Source: Pseudoflavonifractor sp. 60 (GTDB taxonomy: Bacteria > Bacillota > Clostridia > Oscillospirales > Oscillospiraceae). From it: a stretch of DNA of 64,000 nt. The stretch is from the NCBI RefSeq assembly GCF_009911645.1, contig NZ_QWKI01000077.1:1-64000 (forward strand), written 5' to 3'. This document shows positions 47,595 to 56,271 of the stretch, in pieces. The notes under the pieces were generated by a model. It had not been told where the DNA came from and did no database searches. It worked only from the letters and a program-made list of their open reading frames with translations. The translations under genes and the position numbers were made by a program. Within the stretch, counting starts at the first letter, position 1. Every line of letters begins with the position of its first letter.

Positions 47595-48926
47595 ATGGGA
47601 GCTGAAAAGAAGAAACACCAGTTTACCAGCGGCTGGGGCTTTGTCCTCTCTGCGGTGGGGTCGGCGGTGGGGATGGCCAATGTGTGGGGCTTCCCCTCCA
47701 AGATGGGCAGCTATGGCGGCGGGGCCTTCCTGCTGGCCTATCTGTTCTTTATTATGCTGTTCGGCACGGTGGGCCTGTCTGCGGAGTACGCCGCCGGACG
47801 CCGGGCCCATACAGGTACGCTGGGGGCCTACCGCATGGCCTGGTCCAGCCGGAAAAAGGAACTGGGATCCGCCGGCGCAACCCTGGGCTGGCTGCCCCTG
47901 GCCGGTTCCATGTGTATCGCCATTGGCTATGCGGTCATTATCGCCTATGTGCTCAAGGCCTTTGCCGCCTCGGCGGTGGGGTCGCTGATGACTGCCGATA
48001 CCTCCGTCTGGTTTGACAGCTTCTCTCTGGCGGACTACTCGGTGGTCCCCTTCCACGTCATTGTGGTGGTGGGGACGCTGCTGACTCTGCTGCTGGGAGC
48101 CCGGAGCATCGAGCGGACCAACAAGGTGATGATGCCCCTGTTTTTCCTGATCTTCCTGATTCTGGCGGTGCGGGTCGCCTTTCTGCCCGGCGCTGCAGAG
48201 GGTTACAAGTATATGTTTACGCCCCGCTGGGAGGACCTGCTGGACCCCATGGTGTGGATCTGGGCCATGGGTCAGGCCTTCTTCTCCCTGTCTATTACCG
48301 GCAGCGGCATGATTGTGTATGGGGCTTACCTGGGGAAGGATGAGGATGTGGTATCCCTGGCCAAGCAGACCGCCCTCTTTGACACGATAGCCGCCCTGGT
48401 GGCCGCTCTGGTCATTATTCCTGCCTGCTTTGCCTATGGGCTGGACGTGGGGGCGGGCCCCTCTCTGCTGTTCGTGACTCTGCCCCGCATTTTGCAGGAC
48501 ATCCCTCTGGGGCGGCTGTTCGCCATTATCCTGTACACCGCCATGGTCTTTGCCGGGGTCAGTTCCCTGCAAAACATGTTTGAGGCGGTAGGCGAGTCCC
48601 TGCTCCACCGCTTCCCCAAACTCAACCGCAAGGCCATGCTGGGACTGCTGTGTATCATCTGTCTGGGGATCGGCCTGAATATGGAGCCCATTTTCAAGTG
48701 GGGTCCCTGGATGGACATTGTCTCCATCTATATCATCCCCATTGGAGCAACTCTGGGCGCGGTCTCCTGGTTCTGGATGATGAGACGGGAGGAGCTGCTG
48801 GAGGAGATCAACCGGGGGGCGAAAAAGCCCTCGGGCCAGGTGTGGTATTCCCTGGGGCGGTATCTCTATGTGCCCTGTGCGGTGATTTTGTGCTGTGTAG
48901 CACTGTTTTTAAAGGTAGCATTTTAA
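47595..48926 (+). CDS. Sodium-dependent transporter (NSS/SNF family)
   Basis: The 443-residue protein is a bacterial neurotransmitter:sodium symporter of the MhsT/Tyt1 type. It would take up an amino acid with Na+. The first segment carries the sodium-site motif FVLSAVGSAVGMANVWGFP. There are about 11 hydrophobic segments, and GQAFFSLSITGSGMIVYGAYL in segment 6 is typical. AAAGGAG precedes the ATG at 47595. The mutarotase-like gene follows by 46 bases, probably in the same transcript. Confidence 0.9.
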   Translation: MGAEKKKHQFTSGWGFVLSAVGSAVGMANVWGFPSKMGSYGGGAFLLAYLFFIMLFGTVGLSAEYAAGRRAHTGTLGAYRMAWSSRKKELGSAGATLGWLPLAGSMCIAIGYAVIIAYVLKAFAASAVGSLMTADTSVWFDSFSLADYSVVPFHVIVVVGTLLTLLLGARSIERTNKVMMPLFFLIFLILAVRVAFLPGAAEGYKYMFTPRWEDLLDPMVWIWAMGQAFFSLSITGSGMIVYGAYLGKDEDVVSLAKQTALFDTIAALVAALVIIPACFAYGLDVGAGPSLLFVTLPRILQDIPLGRLFAIILYTAMVFAGVSSLQNMFEAVGESLLHRFPKLNRKAMLGLLCIICLGIGLNMEPIFKWGPWMDIVSIYIIPIGATLGAVSWFWMMRREELLEEINRGAKKPSGQVWYSLGRYLYVPCAVILCCVALFLKVAF

Positions 48927-48972
48927 ACTTGTTTCCGTCCAACGGGTGGAGCAGAATCAAGGAGGCGCAAGC

Positions 48973-49848
48973 ATGACCTATGAACTGAAAAAAGGAAATT
49001 TGCGGGCTGTGGCTCAGACGAAGGGCGGGGAGCTGGTCTCCCTCCAAGACGGGGACGGCCTGGAATATATCTGGCAGGGGGACCCGGCTTTCTGGACGGG
49101 ACAAAATCCCATTTTGTTCCCCATCGTCGGGTCGCTGAAGGACGGAAGGGTTGATATCAACGGCCAGAGCTATGAGATGGGCCGCCACGGTTTTGCCCGG
49201 GGAATGGAGTTCAGCCCTGTGGAACAGGGGGATGACTTTGTAACGCTGGAGCTGCGGGAGACCCAGGAGACGCTGGAGCGCTATCCCTTCCCCTTCTCTC
49301 TGAAGGTGACCCACCGGCTGCTGGAGGAGGGCTTTTCCACCACCTTCACCGTGACCAATACCGGAACCGCCTCCATGCCCTTTTGCATCGGGGCCCACAC
49401 CGCAATCCGCTGCCCCCTTCGTGCCGGGGAGCGATTTGAGGAGTATGAGCTGCTCTTTGAGGAGTCCGAGTGTGCCGACAGCCACCTCCTCAATGAACAG
49501 GGCGTCATCCGCCACGATGGCCGCAAGCCTATGGTCAATGAGAGCGGGAAGATCGCCCTGGACTACAATGTCTTCGCAGAGATGGACACCATCATTTTCA
49601 GTATGCTGCGTTCCGGCAAGGTGACGCTGCTCCACAAGGGAACCGGCCATGGGACTATTCTGGACTTCCACGAGTTCCCCATGGTGGCCTTCTGGACCAA
49701 ATCGGGTGCCCCCTACCTGTGCCTGGAACCCTGGCACGGCTGTGCCGCCTGGGACAACGAGAGCGGGAAGTTTAGTGATAAGCCCTTCTGTATTACACTC
49801 CACCCCGGAAAGCAGAAGGAATTGACCTACACTTTTTACATTAAGTGA
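48973..49848 (+). CDS. Aldose 1-epimerase family protein (LacX-like)
   Basis: The 291-residue protein belongs to the galactose-mutarotase-like superfamily, in the LacX/YeaD-type branch rather than canonical GalM. It has NPILFPIVGSLKDGR, GRHGFARGMEF, FTVTNTGTASMPFCIGAHTA and LCLEPWHGCA. Substrate unknown, probably a sugar or sugar phosphate anomer. GGAGGCGCAAGC places the ATG at 48973. It follows the sodium symporter closely and is closed by a hairpin about 90 bases later. Confidence 0.88.
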   Translation: MTYELKKGNLRAVAQTKGGELVSLQDGDGLEYIWQGDPAFWTGQNPILFPIVGSLKDGRVDINGQSYEMGRHGFARGMEFSPVEQGDDFVTLELRETQETLERYPFPFSLKVTHRLLEEGFSTTFTVTNTGTASMPFCIGAHTAIRCPLRAGERFEEYELLFEESECADSHLLNEQGVIRHDGRKPMVNESGKIALDYNVFAEMDTIIFSMLRSGKVTLLHKGTGHGTILDFHEFPMVAFWTKSGAPYLCLEPWHGCAAWDNESGKFSDKPFCITLHPGKQKELTYTFYIK

Positions 49849-49935
49849 TTTTTTATCTCGAAAATCCAAATGGTATTAAAAATGGGCAGTGCGTACTTTG
49901 ACCGCAGATGTGCGCTCCTTTTCCATTAAAAACGA

Positions 49936-49979
49936 AATGCCGCAGCATTCCCTTGGAAGCAGGGGGACGCTGCGGCGTT
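49936..49979 (+). terminator. Hairpin after LacX-like gene
   Basis: An 11-bp stem (49936-49946 with 49969-49979, one wobble) has a 22-nt loop and a short TTCTTA tail. Confidence 0.5.
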
Positions 49980-50090
49980 CTTACGGTGTGGACCCACAGA
50001 GGTCCTGGAACAACTTTTTGTATTTGAGAGCGGATTTTTAACTCCTTGTTGTGGAATACTAGGACCATCCAAGACAAGGGGGTTTTTCCT

Positions 50091-50246
50091 ATGAGTAAGA
50101 AAAAACAAAATCGCAGCCAGGGCCGGGACCTGCGGGGCTCCGCGCCCATCGCCGGGCAGAACCGCACCGACACACCCACCAACGCCCAGGACCCCATGGC
50201 GGACCAGCTGGAGATGCGCATGAAACGGGAGGGCCACGATATGTGA
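50091..50246 (+). CDS. Small hydrophilic hypothetical protein
   Basis: This 51-residue protein is very polar (Lys, Arg, Asn, Gln, Asp-rich; MSKKKQNRSQGRD start) with no hydrophobic core, so it may be disordered or nucleic-acid binding. I do not recognise a family; small spore-type proteins are one possibility. GGGGG eight bases before the ATG at 50091 is a good ribosome binding site. No promoter was found directly upstream. Confidence 0.55.
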   Translation: MSKKKQNRSQGRDLRGSAPIAGQNRTDTPTNAQDPMADQLEMRMKREGHDM

Positions 50247-50582
50247 CCGGGTCCCGGCACTCTTCACACATTCTTCACAAAAAGTTCCAATTCTGGTGAA
50301 GATTACTTCAGCGCAGTGTGGTATCCTATGGACAGTTCAGACAGCTGATCCGATACTCCTCCCGAAACGGCAGCCGCTGTTTCATCGTCCGGCAACACGC
50401 GCGAAATACCGGACACCCTGGCAGCTTCCAGACCTCTCTGCGCGAGGTAACGCGCTCCACTGCCGCCCCATGGGCAGCGTCCTGGTGCGGCAGACCAAAA
50501 ATCCCCGTTTTCGGACTCCATATTTCATGGAGCCAAGACGGTTTATATAAAAAACATTAGTACTTCCTTCTCTTTTTCTGCG
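50247..50582. other. Intergenic region without recognised gene
   Basis: Several short stem-loops occur, for example CTCCAT/ATGGAG near 50518-50535. Open frames on both strands lack ribosome binding sites and coding character. It could encode a structured RNA, but no known class was recognised. Confidence 0.35.
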
Positions 50583-50616
50583 CACAGCCCCTCCGGTTTC
50601 GGCCGGAGGGGCTGTG
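50583..50616. terminator. Strong hairpin near queH 3' end
   Basis: A perfect 14-bp stem (50583-50596 with 50603-50616) with loop TTTCGG lies 38 bases beyond the queH stop on the minus strand. The flanks lack a clear T-run, so terminator strength is uncertain. Confidence 0.55.
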
Positions 50617-50653
50617 TGTATGTGAGGGCAGTTTCCAGCTCCAAGCCGCCTGT

Positions 50654-51217
50654 TTACGTGGATTGCGCGGCGGCCTTCTTTTTCCGCTTTTGGGCCATAT
50701 ATCGGTCCTCCTCGCTGAAGATGCAGCCGCAGTACTTCTGCATATAGAAGCCGTGTTCCCGGGCAAACTGCTGTCCCTCCTGGAAGAGGGGGCGGAAATC
50801 CCGGTAGAGGAACGCCACACCGTACCGTTCTCCCATCTCCCGGGCGGCGGCGGCAATGGCCTCGTGCTTCTGGTAGGGGGAGATGAGCAGCGAGGTGGTA
50901 AAGCTGTCATAGCCATTTTCCGCCGCATATTGGGCCGTACGCTCCATCCGGGTCCGGTAGCAGTAGATACACCGACGGTCAATGTCCCCGGCCACCGCAG
51001 TAATAAAGGGCCGCAGGTCGTAGGTGCCGCCAATCGCCAGCTTCATACCAATCTCTTTGGCGTACTCCTCCAGCGTCCGCTTTCTGGCCTGGTACTCGGT
51101 GTAGGGGTGGATGTTGGGGTTGAACCAGAAGCCGGTAACGGGAATCCCCTCCTCCCGCAGTGCGGCAATGGGCCGGTTGGCGCAGGGCGCGCAGCAGATG
51201 TGCATAAGCGTGTTCAT
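50654..51217 (-). CDS. queH: Epoxyqueuosine reductase QueH
   Basis: QueH (formerly DUF208) reduces epoxyqueuosine to queuosine in tRNA. The 187-residue protein carries the cysteine motif HICCAPC (Cys8, Cys9, Cys12), GDIDRRCIYCYRTRM, SPYQKHE and YCGCIFSEEDRY, the conserved Fe-S and active-site cysteines. Its ATG overlaps the stop of the YpsA-like gene (ATGA at 51217-51214), so the two are coupled. Confidence 0.92.
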   Translation of the reverse strand: MNTLMHICCAPCANRPIAALREEGIPVTGFWFNPNIHPYTEYQARKRTLEEYAKEIGMKLAIGGTYDLRPFITAVAGDIDRRCIYCYRTRMERTAQYAAENGYDSFTTSLLISPYQKHEAIAAAAREMGERYGVAFLYRDFRPLFQEGQQFAREHGFYMQKYCGCIFSEEDRYMAQKRKKKAAAQST

Positions 51218-51732
51218 TGGGAAAAATCCTCCAGATTCAGAATTTGAATGTCCAGCTTCCGTCTTCTGGCATAGACCAGCGTCTGATGGGTTCCGCCCCC
51301 GGGTGCGCCGTTGTAGACCGCAATCAGCCGCCCGGCGTGGTCCACCATGTAGCGGTTGCGCCGCATCATGCAGGCCCGGTCATAGCGACGCTGAACCAGC
51401 GTCTCAAAATTACAGTGGTCCAGAATCGCCTGATATCGCGTCCGCTCCCGGGAGGGCCACCGGTCCGCCTGCTCCTCACAGGGGCGGGCACACTCCAGGG
51501 TCACATCCTCCCGCCACTCCCGCAGCTCCAGAACCGCCTCCGCAAAGTAGAGGTCGCAGCCCCGGGCCATGCCAACAATAAAGTGCCGGCTCCCCGCCTG
51601 ATAGGCCTCCTCCACCGCCCGGGCCAGCGCCTCCTTCAGCCGCCCGCACCGGGGATCGTCCTCCTCCTCACCCCAGGGCAGCTTCTCCGGCCTGTGCCCC
51701 GTAAAGCAGCAGCTCCTTTCCCGTTCTAACAT
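51214..51732 (-). CDS. SLOG-family protein (YpsA/DUF1273-like)
   Basis: The 172-residue protein has CCFTGHRPEKLPWGEEED at the N-terminus, HFIVGMARGCDLYFAEAVLELR in the middle and RNRYMVDHAGRLIAVYNGAPGGGTHQTLVYA, the Rossmann-like SLOG fold of the YpsA group thought to bind nucleotide-like ligands. Biological role uncertain. It is the first gene of a two-gene unit with queH. The upstream region is a large repeat element, so its promoter may lie inside that element. Confidence 0.82.
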   Translation of the reverse strand: MLERERSCCFTGHRPEKLPWGEEEDDPRCGRLKEALARAVEEAYQAGSRHFIVGMARGCDLYFAEAVLELREWREDVTLECARPCEEQADRWPSRERTRYQAILDHCNFETLVQRRYDRACMMRRNRYMVDHAGRLIAVYNGAPGGGTHQTLVYARRRKLDIQILNLEDFSQ

Positions 51733-51747
51733 ACCTCACCCCTCTCT

Positions 51748-52056
51748 CTTCTTTTCTTTTTTAAAAAAAAGAAAAGAAGCAAAAGAAAAAACTTCTGGAA
51801 AAAACTCCGCTGCGCTCCGTTTTTTCCCTGCGCTCACCTGCCAGCCTTTGCTTTTCATTGCATCATGCGTTGAGGCCATAATACAATGATGAATCCATTC
51901 ATATACTTTATATTCTTCATTCGTATTGTAGCTTAAGCGTATTCAACTTTAGGACGACTGGCGGGAGAAGGTCAGGAAGCAAAACGGAGCGCAGCGGAGT
52001 TTTGCGCAAAAGTTTCTTTTTTCGCTTCCTTTTTTCTTTTCAAAGAAAAAAGGAAG
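51748..52056. repeat. 309-bp nearly symmetrical inverted-repeat element (MITE-like)
   Basis: The element begins with a 15-bp self-hairpin (51748-51762 with 51765-51779) and ends with another (52025-52039 with 52042-52056). Inside, a 23-bp perfect inverted repeat joins 51801-51823 (core CTCCGCTGCGCTCCG) to 51981-52003. Further weaker pairing connects the flanks. The central 157 bases are AT-rich and non-coding. No transposase is present. It occupies the whole gap between the YpsA-like gene and the peptidase gene. Confidence 0.65.
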
Positions 52057-52062
52057 AAGGGG

Positions 52063-53127
52063 TTAGAGGACGATCAGGTCTTTCGGAGAGCGGGTTATGT
52101 TCTCGCAGCCGGTTTCATGGAGGATCAGCACGTCCTCAATGCGCACACCGAAGCGGCCCGGGATATAGACGCCGGGTTCGGCAGAGATGACGGCCCCCAC
52201 GGGCATGGGGCGGGTCTCCTTCGAGTTGGCGCCGGGGGCCTCGTGGATATCAACCCCCAGAGAATGGCCGAAGCTGTGGGTGAAATATGCGCCGAAGCCG
52301 GTCTCCTGAAGGACGCGGCGGGCGGCGGCGTCAATTTCCTGGCCGGTGACCCACGCTCTGGCGGCGTTGATGCCCGCCTTCTGGGCGGCCAGGACGGCGG
52401 CATACACGTCCTCCATCTCCTGGCTGGGCTGGCCGATGGCCACGGTGCGGGTCATATCGGAGCAGTAGCCCTCCACCTTGCAGCCGAAATCCATGGTGAC
52501 GAACATCCCCTCCTCCACCATCCGGTCACCGGGGACGGCGTGGGGCCGTGAGCCGTTGGAGCCGGCGGCCACGATGGGGTCAAAGGACACCTTTTCTCCG
52601 CCCCGGCTGAGCAGCTCATAGACCAGCCGCGCCGCAATCTCCCGCTCCGTCATACCGGGACGAATGAAATTAAGAATGGCCTTGAACGCCTCGTCAGTAA
52701 TGGCCTGAGCCCGGCGCATGAGGGCAAGCTCCCCCTCGTCCTTGGCGGCGCGCAGGCCGTCCAGCAGTTTCTGGGCGGGAACCAGGATGCAGGGCAGCTC
52801 CTGGGCATACCTCTTGTGGCCGTCCACCGTCATGGCCCCGCTCTCAAAGCCCACGTTGTGCAGTTTTTTCTCCTCTATATACTCCTTGGCAAAGCTCATA
52901 TGGCCCTTCTCCGGGGTCGTAAGGCAGATCTCCGGGCCGGTGATCTGCTCCCGGGCGGCCTCGATGTACCGGCCATCGGTGGAGTACTGAGCCCCGTCCC
53001 GAGTCACCAGCAGCAGGCCCTCCCCGTGGAAGCCCAGGGCATACCGCTCCCCCGACTCGCTGGTTATCATCATAGCGTCCAGGCCGTACTCCGGCAGTTG
53101 GGCGGCGATCTTTTCAATATGATTCAT
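52063..53127 (-). CDS. Xaa-Pro aminopeptidase (M24 family)
   Basis: This 354-residue metallopeptidase removes N-terminal residues before proline. The N-terminal creatinase-like domain (1-120) precedes the pita-bread catalytic domain. Metal ligands are visible: Asp in MDFGCKVEGY, Asp in CSDMTRT, His in HSFGHSLGVDIHE, Glu in ISAEPGVYIPG and Glu in VRIEDV. CAGGAG sets the ATG at 53127, which overlaps the stop of the preceding gene by 4 bases. It is the last gene of a yqeG-led operon. Confidence 0.93.
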   Translation of the reverse strand: MNHIEKIAAQLPEYGLDAMMITSESGERYALGFHGEGLLLVTRDGAQYSTDGRYIEAAREQITGPEICLTTPEKGHMSFAKEYIEEKKLHNVGFESGAMTVDGHKRYAQELPCILVPAQKLLDGLRAAKDEGELALMRRAQAITDEAFKAILNFIRPGMTEREIAARLVYELLSRGGEKVSFDPIVAAGSNGSRPHAVPGDRMVEEGMFVTMDFGCKVEGYCSDMTRTVAIGQPSQEMEDVYAAVLAAQKAGINAARAWVTGQEIDAAARRVLQETGFGAYFTHSFGHSLGVDIHEAPGANSKETRPMPVGAVISAEPGVYIPGRFGVRIEDVLILHETGCENITRSPKDLIVL

Positions 53128-53978
53128 GGCAGACACTCCTGATAAATTTTCTTCATGGTCAGTGCGTCCTCCGCCTGGGTCCCGGCGGACTCGCAGATGA
53201 ACGTAGGGGACCAGCCCCGGCGGGCGATTTCAGCGGCCAGGGGCGCCCAGTGGGGCCCGTAGCCCCCGTCGTCCTCGAAGGTGCGGTGGCACTTCTCCCC
53301 GCCCCCCGGGGTAAACTCAATATGGGAGAAGTGACTGTGGAAACCGGAGGCCCGCTCGGCTCCTAAGACCTCCTCCATCCGGTCCAGCATCCGTGAGAAC
53401 GCCTCTTGGCCGTCGTCCGCCCCCAGGGAGCGGGCGTAGAGGTGGCCGAAGTCGATGCAGGGGACCAGCCGCTCATCCAGGGTACACAGCTCCAGCACCT
53501 CGTCCAGGTCGCCCAGCTGATTGATCTTTCCCATGGTCTCAGGGCACAGGGTCTGGGGGAAACCCCGCCCGTCGCAGACGGCGACCACCTCCCGCAGGGA
53601 TTTTTTCGCAATATCCAACGCCTCCCGACGGCTGCGCTTCATGAGAGCCCCGGAGTGAATGACGACCCGCCGGGCCCCCATCCAGCCAGCCGCCTGGCAG
53701 GCCCCGGTGATATAGCCGATGGTCTTTTTGAAGGAATCCGGGTCCGGGTTGGCCAGGTTGATAAAGTAAGGGGCGTGAAGAGACAGGACGATCCCCGCCG
53801 CCTGGGCATTCTCGCCCACCTTGCGGGCGGTGTCCTCCCCCACGTGGACCCCCTTGCCGCACTGGTACTCATAGCAGTCCAGACCGAAGTCCGCAATCCA
53901 CTTGGGGGCGGCCAACGAGGACTTGTGGACCTTGGAAAAGCTGTCGCAGTTGCCCGCAGGGCCGAATTCCGCGCTCAC
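53124..53978 (-). CDS. TIM-barrel AP endonuclease 2 family protein (Nfo-like)
   Basis: The 284-residue protein resembles endonuclease IV and xylose-isomerase-like TIM barrels. It has LSLHAPYFINLANPD, ARRVVIHSG, LCPETMGKINQLGDLDEVLEL, VPCIDFGHLYAR and FHSHFSHIEFTPGG, with His, Glu and Asp residues in the positions of the trinuclear zinc site. It may act at abasic sites, but a role on another substrate is possible. ATGA overlaps link it to yqeG upstream and the peptidase downstream. Confidence 0.85.
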   Translation of the reverse strand: MSAEFGPAGNCDSFSKVHKSSLAAPKWIADFGLDCYEYQCGKGVHVGEDTARKVGENAQAAGIVLSLHAPYFINLANPDPDSFKKTIGYITGACQAAGWMGARRVVIHSGALMKRSRREALDIAKKSLREVVAVCDGRGFPQTLCPETMGKINQLGDLDEVLELCTLDERLVPCIDFGHLYARSLGADDGQEAFSRMLDRMEEVLGAERASGFHSHFSHIEFTPGGGEKCHRTFEDDGGYGPHWAPLAAEIARRGWSPTFICESAGTQAEDALTMKKIYQECLP

Positions 53979-54481
53979 AGGAAGGCCCTCCCTCTGCCCA
54001 GCAGCCGGAAGGGGGTCTCCACAGCGTAGCGGATATACCGCCCCGGGTTACCCGCCAGGCGGATGGGCTGAACCAGCAGGGGGGTGACTCCAGCGTTGTT
54101 GGCCCCCAGGGTATCGGTAAAAATCTGGTCCCCCACCATAACGGTCTGCTCCGGGGTCACGCCCATACGCTCCATGGCCCGCAGGTAGCCGGCCTTGCTG
54201 GGTTTCCGGGAGTGGCCTTGGTAGGGGATGCCCAGCTGCTCTGCGAAGTGCTGAGCCCGGCCCGGTTTGCGGCTGTTGGACAGCAAAAACAGTCGGATGC
54301 CCTGGGCCTCCAGCGCCTCCTTCCAGGCCACCACCTCCCTGGGGGGCTGGGTCACCTTGTAAGGGACCAGCGTGTTGTCCAGGTCGGCAAGCACCAGGCG
54401 GATCCCCTTTTCCGCCAGCAGTTTGGGGGAGATATCGGTCACCGAGGGGTACACCCCCCGGGGGATCGGCGATAAGGACAT
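53975..54481 (-). CDS. yqeG: YqeG-type HAD phosphatase
   Basis: The 168-residue HAD subfamily IIIA protein has the nucleophile motif LVLADLDNTLVPY, FLLSNSRKPGRA, KPSKAGYLRAM and MVGDQIFTDTLGANNAG. YqeG homologues are widespread in Firmicutes, with a proposed phosphatase activity (phosphatidylglycerophosphatase-like in some relatives). The ATG at 54481 follows AAGGAG at eight bases; the longer open frame is ignored. First of three coupled genes. Confidence 0.9.
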   Translation of the reverse strand: MSLSPIPRGVYPSVTDISPKLLAEKGIRLVLADLDNTLVPYKVTQPPREVVAWKEALEAQGIRLFLLSNSRKPGRAQHFAEQLGIPYQGHSRKPSKAGYLRAMERMGVTPEQTVMVGDQIFTDTLGANNAGVTPLLVQPIRLAGNPGRYIRYAVETPFRLLGRGRAFL

Positions 54482-54522
54482 GTCATGTTCTCCTTGTGAT
54501 AAAGTGGATTGGTCTGAGGGGC

Positions 54523-55338
54523 TCAGGGGACCCGCTCCATAATCCCGTAAGCGCAGCCCACCGCTCCCCCCTCCAGGAGCAGGGCCTTCACCCTCCTTTG
54601 CAGGGAGGTGGCGGCGGGCAGGCGGTCTGCGGCGGTATCCTGGGGGCTCTGGAACAGCCACCGGATAAACTCCCGGTCCTCCGGTCTCTCCCGCAAAATC
54701 TGGAAGCGGCTTTGAAAGGAGAGAATATGGGAGTCCGGCCCCAGGAGCGGTCCCAGGGCGGGGGACAGCAGCCAGGAGTCACAGATGTATTTCTCATAGG
54801 AAACATCCGGGAAACAGTTCTTAAAGAAGACCTCCGCCTGGGCCAGAGAGGCGTCTACCCCCTCCCGAGACAGGTCTGCATCAGAGGGGATGTGAAGGGC
54901 CAGGGCCGGCTTTCCCTGATGGGTGGAAAACTCATACTCCAGCGCCCCGACCCGGAACAGGGTCATGCTGGTCTGGCGGTAGGTCCACCAGGCCCGGTCG
55001 AAGGCGAGGGTCCCCGTCTCCCGCTGGCACTCCCAAAGAAAGCGGGAAAAGCACCCCATGGTATCGAAATAGATGGAGTCCGGGATCCCCCGTTTTTGAT
55101 AGCCCTCATAGGCCCGGCGGGCGCATTCCAGATAGCAGTACAGCAGCTTGAAGCCGTCAGAGTCCTCCCCCAGCAGGGCGCGGAGCTGGCGGTAGGCGGC
55201 TTGGGCGGTTTGCGGGGCCATCAGCCGGTCCAGGAGGGGGGCGGTCTGTGCGCGGTCGATTACCCGGCCAGCCCGGTCCAGGGCCTGGACGGCGTCGGGC
55301 TTGAGGCCGATGTGCTGATACAGCTGTTGTAAATCCAT
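54523..55338 (-). CDS. Acyltransferase-like protein (NAT_N/GNAT_C type)
   Basis: The 271-residue soluble protein has an N-terminal helical domain (DLQQLYQHIGLKPDAVQAL) and a C-terminal domain (TLAFDRAWWTYRQTSMTLFRVGALEYEF, ALHIPSDADLSREGVDASLAQAEVFF, ICDSWLLSPAL). This fits a GNAT-like family I associate with PF18082/PF18164. No substrate is known. GGGAGC lies before the ATG. It ends 41 bases before yqeG on the same strand and may be co-transcribed. Confidence 0.65.
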   Translation of the reverse strand: MDLQQLYQHIGLKPDAVQALDRAGRVIDRAQTAPLLDRLMAPQTAQAAYRQLRALLGEDSDGFKLLYCYLECARRAYEGYQKRGIPDSIYFDTMGCFSRFLWECQRETGTLAFDRAWWTYRQTSMTLFRVGALEYEFSTHQGKPALALHIPSDADLSREGVDASLAQAEVFFKNCFPDVSYEKYICDSWLLSPALGPLLGPDSHILSFQSRFQILRERPEDREFIRWLFQSPQDTAADRLPAATSLQRRVKALLLEGGAVGCAYGIMERVP

Positions 55339-55382
55339 AAAAAGCTCCCAAAAAGCGCACTCCCACCGGAGGGCTTGTGTTC

Positions 55383-56147
55383 TCAGGCCTGTGTGTCAAA
55401 GCGATAGAGCGTCTGTGCACATTTGTCGATGCGGTCCAGCAGTTCATCGGTGATGATCCGGTCGAAATTCTCATTTTTATAATCCACCGCTCCCTCGGGG
55501 TGCTCCTGGTCAGGAGATGTGGTTACTGCGTGGCGGATCAACGTCTCATACCGGGAGACCTGGGTTTGTCCGCCGCCGGACTGGGTGATGGTGAGGGAGG
55601 AGCGGTATCCGCTGACGGTGGCCGTGGGACAGGGGCCGAACTGGGCCAGAGAAAAGGTCCCGTCCTCGTTCTTGTGGGCTGGGATATACCAGGAAGGTAT
55701 TCCGCTCATACGGAAGCTGTACGCGGCCTGCTGCAACTCGGCCTTCAGACTGCTGCCGTCCTTCCAGTTTTGGACAAGCTGCGAAGCGAAACTGGCATAG
55801 GCAAAGGAGCCGCCGGAGGTGAAAACGCCGGCGCTGGTGGAGATGTTCTGGTAGGTGGCCTCATTGACTACATCGAAGAAGGTATGTTGGTAGTTCGAGA
55901 TAAAATGGGTCATAGTAAAGCCGTCCCCACGGGTTTCGGTGGCCACCTGCTTCGAGGCGGAAACGCTGCCATAGCCCAGAATACCGGCATTGCGCATACG
56001 TTCTGCCTGTTCCGGCGTAGGAGGCTTAGACATATCGATCACGTCGGTCTTCGGCGCCGCCGCTTCTGCCCTGGCGGTTACAGTCTGGCCTGTAGGGGCG
56101 GTGCGAACGACCGCGGCGGACAGCGGGCGAATTGGCATATTGATCAT
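55383..56147 (-). CDS. Hypothetical protein
   Basis: This 254-residue protein is of unknown family. The first 50 residues are Ala/Pro/Thr-rich and likely disordered. The rest is a soluble mixed domain with VVNEATYQNISTSAGVFTSGGSFAYASFASQL and PSWYIPAHKNEDGTFSLAQFG. There is no signal peptide, membrane segment or catalytic motif. GGGGG before the ATG is a good ribosome binding site. Upstream, TTTACA and TATTCC are spaced by 17 bases around a GGAACGTTCC palindrome (56177-56186), a possible regulated promoter. Confidence 0.6.
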   Translation of the reverse strand: MINMPIRPLSAAVVRTAPTGQTVTARAEAAAPKTDVIDMSKPPTPEQAERMRNAGILGYGSVSASKQVATETRGDGFTMTHFISNYQHTFFDVVNEATYQNISTSAGVFTSGGSFAYASFASQLVQNWKDGSSLKAELQQAAYSFRMSGIPSWYIPAHKNEDGTFSLAQFGPCPTATVSGYRSSLTITQSGGGQTQVSRYETLIRHAVTTSPDQEHPEGAVDYKNENFDRIITDELLDRIDKCAQTLYRFDTQA

Positions 56148-56233
56148 GGAAAAACCCCCAATATGGAATAGATTGCGGAACGTTCCATGTAAAGTATCGG
56201 AAAAATTATCAAGAAATTAAGGGCAGACAATGA

Positions 56234-56260
56234 AAAAGCGCCCCCCGCTGGGGTGCGCTT
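56234..56260 (-). terminator. Terminator of infC-rpmI-rplT
   Basis: A GC-rich hairpin (GCGCACCCC...GGGGGCGC on the minus strand) lies just after rplT and is followed by TTTTTC. Confidence 0.85.
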
Positions 56261-56271
56261 CCAATTTAAAA

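Noticed and set aside
53124-53978. Firm call of endonuclease IV (nfo)
   Set aside because: The barrel and metal residues fit, but several Nfo motifs are altered, so only the family level is given.
56177-56186. GGAACGTTCC as a LexA (SOS) box
   Set aside because: Firmicute LexA sites need four bases between GAAC and GTTC; here there are none.
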